A stretch of 64,000 nt of DNA, from assembly GCA_016760335.1 (NCBI GenBank), contig CM028674.1:40808801-40872800 (forward strand). Direction: 5' to 3'. This document shows positions 56,295 to 64,000 of the stretch, piece by piece. Below the pieces are notes generated by a model. The model was given only the letters and a program-made list of their open reading frames with translations. It did no database searches and was not told the origin of the DNA. This DNA comes from Gastrodia elata (taxonomy: Eukaryota; Streptophyta; Magnoliopsida; Asparagales; Orchidaceae). A program made the translations under genes and the position numbers. Position 1 is the first letter of the stretch. The number at the start of each line of letters is the position of its first letter.

Positions 56295-59200
56295 TGTAAT
56301 AACCCAGGTTGTTACCTAGGTCAATTAAGACTAATCTAAGTCTTAATTATGGTTCTAGTAGCTTAATTAAATCATTTAGAACCTACCTCTAAGATTTGGA
56401 TCAAATCAGAGATCAAATAGATCAAAACCTGATTTTTTTGGAAAATCTCAAAACCCTAGAAATTGACTTTTTATTTTGAACTCGAATTAAAAATCTAACT
56501 TCGCCATTGCGTTAACCACCCCCAAATTAGCTAGGGGTGATGTTTTGAATACATTTGGAAGTCATTGGATTTTTGGCGAATATTTTAATATTATTTAAAT
56601 ATCCTGAAAATTCAAGTAATTAAATACTCGTTGAATCAAAAATCCGATCGCACCATTGTGTTCCTCACCCCTCAATTAGCTAGGGGTGATTTACCTGAAA
56701 TTTTTTTACACATTTAGTTAATTATTTTAATTAATAAAATAGGATGTAAAAATCATTTAAATCAATATCTAATTCATTAATTTTCTTAACCGTGGGCCCC
56801 GCTGTTTAAACATTTCTGCCGTGAACCTTAACGGGCTCAGCCCATCAAATGGGACGGCTTGCGATTGCATCCGTTCGATCAGGGCGTCCGATCGGACGGC
56901 CCCGATCTCTTCTCTACCGAAATAGGGCACGCATCTTACCTATGCGAGACACGCGGCTGCCATCACCGCTTCCAAAGCCTAGATTCAAATCTCCTTATCT
57001 TGAAGGCCCGTGGCTGTGAAAGAATGGCTGGGAGAGGATCTTCAAGTTTCAATCTTCATCTTTTTCTTTTGGCACTTATCAGGTACCATCCAAACTCCCA
57101 ATTTCCTCAGTCGATTATCGCATATATAGTTCTTATACCATATTATACTGATTTTTCCTACTCATTTTCTGCATCTATCGAACTCCCAACATTCGATCGA
57201 GCAATGAGAAGCTCAATTGGATGCTAAAATCGACTAACCCTAGAAGTATTTTTCATCGAACATCAAGGAAGATGAAGCGTCCCCCGAAAATTCGGGAGGG
57301 CCCGATTTGCCGTGCAGCCCGTTTAGGTTGTCTTTGCAATCGGGTCTACCACCCGTCCATTAGGATGAACAGGCTCCTATGCCCGTTCGTTTTTCCGCAG
57401 GTTCGGGTGGGGCCCGCACCCAGCCGATGTCATCCTTTTGTCGTCCGTCTTGGCAGGACCCGCGCGGTCAATTATGCAGAAATCGCTTGTGGACCCCACA
57501 AGGATTGATTAGCTGATTAATATAAAATCATTAGAATTAATTATGATAGTTAAAATAATTTAAATAGTCGCAAACTTTAGGCCCTCATAATTTGGAAAAT
57601 ATAAATCCAAAAATATTAAAATTATATATCATTGAAATCAGAAAATTATGAGGGCGCTTTGGTCCTATTAAAAGTTCATTTGGAGCTGAATATCACCTAG
57701 TGACATTTAGGACCCCAATTAAGCTCTAAATATCTCAAATTTTCATTTAATCATAACTTTGCACACATTAATCCAAACATACCTAATATAGGTCTTAAAA
57801 TACTCAAAAAATCCTAAGGAACATTTTAGTAGTATTAACTTTTCTGTTTGGATTAATATTTGACTAATGACATTTAGGACCTAACCATAGTTAACTTAAT
57901 TTGACATAAAACTTCAAATGACCATAAGTTGGTCATCTTAGCTCCAAATTAGGTGATCCAAACACCAATTTAAATCAGAAAAACCTAATCTACAGAGATC
58001 TACAAAAATATTTAGGATTCAACAATTAGATTTGCTAATCACCCGTAATTATCGTAAAATTTGATTAGTGAATATTAGCAAATTTAATAATCCAAATTGG
58101 ACAATTTAAGTTTCAAATAACTCCTAGAACCTATTAGAACCTAAATATAGGGTTGGATTAATGATTGGGTGATTAATTTTACTAATCACTCACTAATCAC
58201 CCTAAATTCTAATTAGGTTATAACTTAGCCAATTTAGGTCCAAATTGAGCCTATCACATGTCATTGTGATTAGTAGACCAATTGTAAACCATAGCAACTA
58301 ATTTTGCTCAATTTGAATCATAATTGACAAAGTTAGTAATTTTGACCCTTAATTAAGAACCCTTAATTACACTTTAAACCTTAAAAATTGTTTTTAAACT
58401 ATAAATACACATCAGAATTCAATAATTTAAGGTTCTATGTAAACCTTAGGGCATAACCTATAGTAAACTAACAAAAAAATGATATGTCATTAGGGCAAAT
58501 TTACTAATATACCCTTATAGGTCAAATTCCTTAAAGTGACCTTATAAGGCTCAATACTTAACCAAAATTAATGAACTTACTGTCTAAACTCATAATAGAT
58601 GATAAGTAATCATTCCACATTATTAAAATCTAGAATTAAGTGCTAATTCATAAAAGTGAGATTTAGATCCTTAAGGAGAGACAAAATGATCATTTTGCCC
58701 AAATTTAGGGTTTAATATGTCAAGTCCTAATTTTATCTCTAAATCATATCAAATAGTAATTAAAGTGATTTAAACTATAATTTAAATAATTCTAAGCCTT
58801 AAATTAGATATTAGAAGGAAAACCCTAAATTTAGCCTTAAGTGAAAAGCTTAAGTAAAGATGAATTCTTCTCCATTCCTTTGAATTTCTTAGATCATCCT
58901 TTAGGTCTTATAACCTTAGTTAGGATGTGTGTCTGAGTGATACTCTTAGTACTTAAGAGCCTTAATTCCTATGATTAAGATTAGATCTTAGATTAGAATT
59001 CATCTAATGGGTAAAATGAGTTACTCATTAAGGTGAAACTTTGATTTTACTAGTTTATTAGATTTTCATAATTTATTAATTGATTATTAGATTTTTTAAC
59101 ATTAGAATTAGGATTAGAAATCTATCCTATTGAACTTGACTTAATTCAATAGGATTTGCCTTAACATTTAGTCTGTGAGATGGGATTAAACCTTAGACCT

Positions 59201-60920
59201 TTAAGATAGCCTTGTAATTAAGAATTAAACTTCATTCTTGGGAGTTTGGTTCTTAATTCTTTAAATCTTGATTTAGCTAATCAAGGTTTATTTGGGATTT
59301 ATAAAATAATAAGTTAGGATGAGAGATTTACTTATTTAACTTTATAGGCGACTTTGATTCAGTTATAATTAGGATGTGGCCAATCCTAATTATGTTTAAC
59401 TTGTAGGTTCATGATTCTAAGTTATAGACACTATAGGAATTGAGGATTCTGAATCTTATATAACTTAGAGTAGATAGAATGTTTAAATTAGAAAACAGGT
59501 GATATCACAAAGTTTGTGTAGTGCTAATTATTGATTTAAACTGCTATGCTTTCTTTGTCATTTGAGCCTTTTTACAACTTTGGACATACTTGAATACTTG
59601 ATACTTACTTTATATTATACTTTGAATTTCATTCACATTTCATATGCATAACTTTAAAAGAAATATTAATAAACAACAATACACTTGTGGTTTATATTTT
59701 ACTTAGCCTGCCACTTAGTATGACTTTACTTTATGACTGCTTTTGCCTAGGGAATTTCCCCTATGAAACTTTACTTTGGCATTGGGATGTTTCTCCTATA
59801 TGCCCTTTAGATACTTTGTGGATTTACTTTAGGTCTGGGATGTTTATCCTATATGCCTCTTTTGATGAACTTTACTTTAATCTGGAATGTTTCTCCTAGA
59901 TTACTAGATGGACTTTAGTTTTTGGCAGACTAAGTAAGAGTATCTCACAGGTACAATAATTTAATCAACATTACTTACATTTACATTTCAGACCTTTTAC
60001 AGTTACTTTATATATTTATTTACATTTCAGACTTACTTTACTTTACTGTTTCAGTACATTTTTTTTTCTTTCATATTTTTCATTTTTTGCAATTCCTTTA
60101 CATTTCAGAACTTTTTATATCTCAGCCATTTTACTTACTTGAGAGCATGTTAGGATGCTAGTCTTATAATTTCAGTACAGTACTTTTACTTATACTAAAA
60201 CTGGCATGTTAATTGATCATATTATTTAGGACTTTTCTTTGTACTTAGTAGATTTACCTTTGTACTTTACTTACCTTATATTGCAGTCTGAGTTGAGGTA
60301 TGTTTCTACCTCATGACTTATTCTTGCCTTTCTTTGTGCTTTATCGCTATGTTTTTGCTTAATTTTAGTTGTGATGTCATTAAAATACATTAAAATTCAT
60401 TACCTTAAAATGTACTTAGACATTTTGTCTAACAAGATTTTTATTTTGTTGGCTGGGGCCCTACCATTATGAAACTGATAATGGTAGATTCTGAGCTTTT
60501 TTTGAGGAGATTGAGCCTGCAGAGGAGCAGATCCAGGAGGAGGTACAGACTACCGAGGGACTTAGTCTACTTACTAGTTTTCTTACTTTTACTTTGTGAG
60601 GATGAGTGACTCTTTTCATTTCAGCTTTTAAACTTTAAATGTTTGTGATAATACAGAACTATTTGTACTTTACTTTCCTACATTGTATATATTCTGAGCT
60701 GGATGTTTTTATTTTATAGTATGGATGTTTACTTCAGTTGATATTTTTCTTCCGCACTCTGATACTCATTAAGTGATTGTTAACCCTTACCTTACTTAGA
60801 AAGGCATCTCTTTTTCTTAAGATTGGATTAGAGTCTTAAATTCCAACTAATGTTAAGTATGAGATGTGCTTAGTGACGACCACTCCTTAAGCCTTGTGAT
60901 TAGAAGGGGCGGGCACCACA
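56295..60920 (+). mobile_element. 5' LTR of element C (4626 bp)
   Basis: Starts TGTAATAACCC with TAATAACC/GGTTGTTA and ends GGGGCGGGCACCACA. It contains hairpins TCACC-type (56515 and 56663), a GC-rich part (56790-57510), a long AT-rich body, the stems TTAGACA/TGTCTAA (60416-60432) and CTACCATTAT/ATAATGGTAG (60461-60487), then the GAGGAG tract. A primer site follows. The insertion site is inside RT of element B; the flank is CATTT, and the partner duplication would lie outside the window. Frames of 122 and 95 codons at 56859-57508 are chance frames of the GC-rich part. Confidence 0.88.
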
Positions 60921-60921
60921 G

Positions 60922-60933
60922 TTGGTATCAGAG
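60922..60933 (+). other. Primer-binding site of element C (tRNA-Met type)
   Basis: TTGGTATCAGAG immediately after the LTR, an exact match to the conserved start of the tRNA-Met complement used by most plant gypsy and copia elements. Confidence 0.85.
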
Positions 60934-61560
60934 AACTCCATAAGGTGTCAAATTAGAATTTATATTCCTATCTACCTAATGGATAGTTCTTTTGCCATAC
61001 AATCACTAAATGAATACTATAGTAACATCCATATTACCATCTACTCAGAATAAAAGGCATGGAATGGAAAAATACTTTCATAATTAGTAGAAGTTAAGGA
61101 CCAAATTAGAGAATGACATATAGCTTAATAACTTAGAAAGATAATTATAAGATCTTTAGGATTAGAGAAAACTAAATGGTTAAACCTTGGCCTTTATACT
61201 AAGAGATTTAAACTAATTCTAATATCAGTAGATCAAAAATATAGAAATTCAAAATTTTATGGAAGACAAACTCTTTAGTATATTATCTCACCATTAAAAG
61301 ACTAGATCTTATTATCTGATTTAATAAGTGACTTTGAGTGTATAAAATCTATCTTAGATAAAATTGGATATCTCGACTACATCTTTGATACATCTACAAC
61401 CAAAACTATACTTCGCAAATGTCTGTAACTTCATACTCTACTTATTTCCCCCAAATCTTATTACTATATCATTGATAAATTCTGCACAACTGTAGGAATC
61501 CCAATAAGAACATAGACTCTTCTTCTAATTAAATTAAGACATCAAATTTTTCACAGATCT
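60934..61560 (+). other. Leader of element C, with weak gag-like trace
   Basis: No complete gene. At 61341-61510 a frame with one stop reads SILDKIGYLDYI and then ISPKSYYYIIDKF, which resembles the leader ORF of element D (VLDKI.., QFPDHICLQMLDEFF) at a similar distance from the primer site. The similarity is weak. Confidence 0.3.
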
Positions 61561-64000
61561 GGTTAAAGTTTGGCTTGGAATGCTAGGCTTAGCAATCCTA
61601 GAAGAACTTATAGAATCTCACAAAACGATAATAATCGCAATACTATAAATAATCTTAAACTATAAATAGTGCTTAACTTTAAATTTAAAACCATATGATT
61701 CAAACATAAGTGTTATGTTTTGAGAATTATTTTACTCTTTAGACTAAGGTGAAGCTAATCCTTATAAGTTTAATCTTTGATTCCTAACAACTTAGAAGCT
61801 TTGATGTTTGATCAATTTGGCTTAACTTAAATATTATAGTGTAAATAATTCTACCCTATCTTGGTAGGATAAATCCCTACCTTTGGATACACTGAATATG
61901 CTGTTAGTAAGCTTAATTTAATGTTCAAAGTGTGTTATTATTAATTTAATAAATACCTGATTCCTTAATATAATCAATTTCATACCTTTGTAACTTCTAG
62001 AAATAATCCTTTTCTAAGAAGTGACTTACCCAGTTAGGTGAATAACTTCTCATTCATTGGGTTGGATTAACTCAAATCCTTGGATTTATGGATAAATAAG
62101 TTACAATTATGACTTGAATTATCTGCCTATATTATTCTTTAAACTCCAAGTATCTCATTTTCTTAAAGCTTGAGTATTTCTCATCTTCTTTGGAATAAGA
62201 AATTATAACTATAGAACCTTGTATAGTTAACAATAAAACTCTTAGTAATAACCAATGATCGTATCTTGTCATAAATGATAAGCAATCGATTGCTTGATTT
62301 ATTAAAGTATCAAGTCATCTTATGTGACTGGATGCTGTAGACTTCCCTTTCTTATACCCAAGTTGAATAATCACCCTCCCTACCTAAGTATCATTCTTTA
62401 ACCAAGTAAGATCACTTGGTTAATAATAAAAGCCTTAGAGTGAATTAGTTGTATAATTAGTTCACCCTATATTATTTAAGGAAAAATTACATAATGGTTA
62501 GATTATTCTAACCTGTATGTGTACATTCATAAGTTAGTTATAATGAACCTTGTTTCATTCTTAAGTCCTAGCTTTATGAGGATATTCTATTTAATTGCAA
62601 ACATAGAACTCGTTCTAAGTCAAAGAACCTATGTTCTTTTAAATTAGACCTTCCTTCAAATTGCAAAACTTTTTGATTTTGAAATTTTAAATTTAAAATT
62701 TGTAGTTAATCTTTAAAAACCTCTTCTTAGTTAAGTTACTTGTAGTAACTTAATGAATTAATTTTGTAATTTCCTGTCTATCTGAATTGGAGAGAAATTA
62801 TATCTCCTTACTATAATCGAGTAATGAATGTCACTTAAATACACAATCTAATTGTAGAAAATCCAATCCCTTTTTAATAAGAAAATTTTACTTCTCAATA
62901 GTTTAAGTTCAATCTTTGAATATGTACTTAAGTCGTGATATGCCTTAAGCATTTATTGGTTCTTCCCTTAAAATGAATACTCATTCAAGATGAATTAAAT
63001 ATAACCATTAGATTTCTAAATCACTTACCATGACTTAGATCCTAGTAACAAGTTCTAGAAACTCTGGCATAAGTCATATAATATTATTTATGACTGTAGC
63101 CTTAATTTTTATTGAATCTCCTAGCACTTATCCATATGGATAAGTGAATTCCTTGCTATTACCAAATCAAACTTTATGACTTCTACTCACAATAATTACT
63201 TTTAAAACTTATGATGTTAAGTCATCTATTGTAACTTAATGTTTTAAGTCCTCCTATAAAACCTTGAGATGATGTATCCTAATTAGATATTAACCCTTTT
63301 TGCTTAATCAAAACCTTTTTATAAGAATTGAATGTCTCTTTATTAGTTCAAACCTTGTATAAATTAATTTATATAAATCCATCCCTATTTTGTCCTTAGT
63401 TAGAAATTATAAGCTAGACTATTTGTATTCATTATTAAATTTAAATTTTAATGATGGATTTTTGTCAAACTCTAAAATTTTAATAGAATTAGTAATCAAA
63501 GAACTTTTATTCTTTAATAATAAACCTTAAAATTCTAAATTACTAAATTAGAATCTGTAATATCCATCTTATAGTGGTTTAACTTAATTCACCTAAACTT
63601 TTTTTTAAGTAGTGAGTATCACTTAATTGCAAAGCCTTTATGATCTTTGATCCTTATAGTATCCTATATTTAGTTGTGATGTCACCTACTAAGTATAAAA
63701 TTTATAATATAATGCTAAACCTTAAGCTATGAATTTAGAATTAACCTTCAAATCCTTGAAGCTGTATTCAGATAGGATGAAAATTAGCTTCTTTTTGTTT
63801 TATTGCTATCCTTATTGAGTAATGATTGTCACTTAGTTTGGTTAATTAGCTTAGGCTTAGAAATTAGCTTACATTTCCTAGCCTTTCAGGTAAAATAGTA
63901 AAGGTCTAGCCTTAAATCATAAGTTGATGAGGAATTCTAAATTTTGAATCCTTGATCCTTCAAATAACCTTAAGACTTAATTATTTTGGATAGTTTGAAT
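61561..64000. other. AT-rich sequence, no coding capacity seen
   Basis: Follows the C leader, where gag and protease would be expected, but no retroelement protein trace is readable on either strand. A motif of the form GAGTAATGAATGTCACTTA recurs in variants at 62820, 63607 and 63818. Confidence 0.45.

Noticed and set aside
56859..57508. Two adjacent frames of 122 and 95 codons in LTR C
   Set aside because: They lie in the GC-rich part of the LTR, where stop codons are rarer; they have no domain and no counterpart in other LTRs.

Overview
This is plant (angiosperm) nuclear DNA. It is AT-rich and almost entirely made of decayed LTR retrotransposons, with two recognisable host genes: an alpha-expansin (6798-7687, +, three exons) and an intronless PLS-class pentatricopeptide-repeat protein (20134-21828, +). 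GC-rich expansin exons beside AT-rich repeats would suit a monocot or magnoliid with a large genome, but the window does not settle the lineage. No tRNA, rRNA or CRISPR locus was seen.

Layout. 1-6230: nested fragments of long gypsy LTRs, including a tandemly duplicated LTR terminus and a GC-rich palindrome array. 6233-6430: a MITE-like inverted repeat upstream of the expansin promoter. 8340-8970: a copia-like LTR fragment. 9479-15660: Ty3/gypsy element D (3.6 kb 5' LTR, tRNA-Met primer site, gag, protease), broken by two tandem antisense LTR ends (15661-17390). 17520-19840: gag-pol remnant E. 20134-21828: the PPR gene. 22790-26770: two inverted copies of one repeat around a second GC-rich array. 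27095-28128: an Athila-type gag remnant, cut by an LTR at 28129. 31452-34340: an antisense LTR. 34810-37738: pol of element A, with reverse transcriptase, RNase H, integrase and a C-terminal chromodomain, followed by its 3' LTR from 37739.

The A LTR is opened by a series of nested insertions: solo LTR S1 (38559-43039, target duplication GGCAT), solo LTR S2 (44415-51449, target duplication CATTC, itself opened by antisense LTR S3 ending at 50203), then element B (53944-56294), whose reverse transcriptase is cut by element C (5' LTR 56295-60920, primer site at 60922). The pol with chromodomain, LTRs of 3.6-4.6 kb and the tRNA-Met primer site place the main family among plant chromoviruses, probably near Tekay/Del.

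Most notable: (1) a GT-AG intron-like interval at the same codon between gag and protease in elements D and B, where removing it restores the frame; (2) two adjacent stem-loops in the LTRs with compensatory changes between copies; (3) a gag-core-like ORF in the leader of D; (4) arrays of a perfect GC-rich palindrome carried by LTRs of two retroelement types; (5) an expansin intron that is frame-neutral. All are read by eye and need alignment or RNA data.
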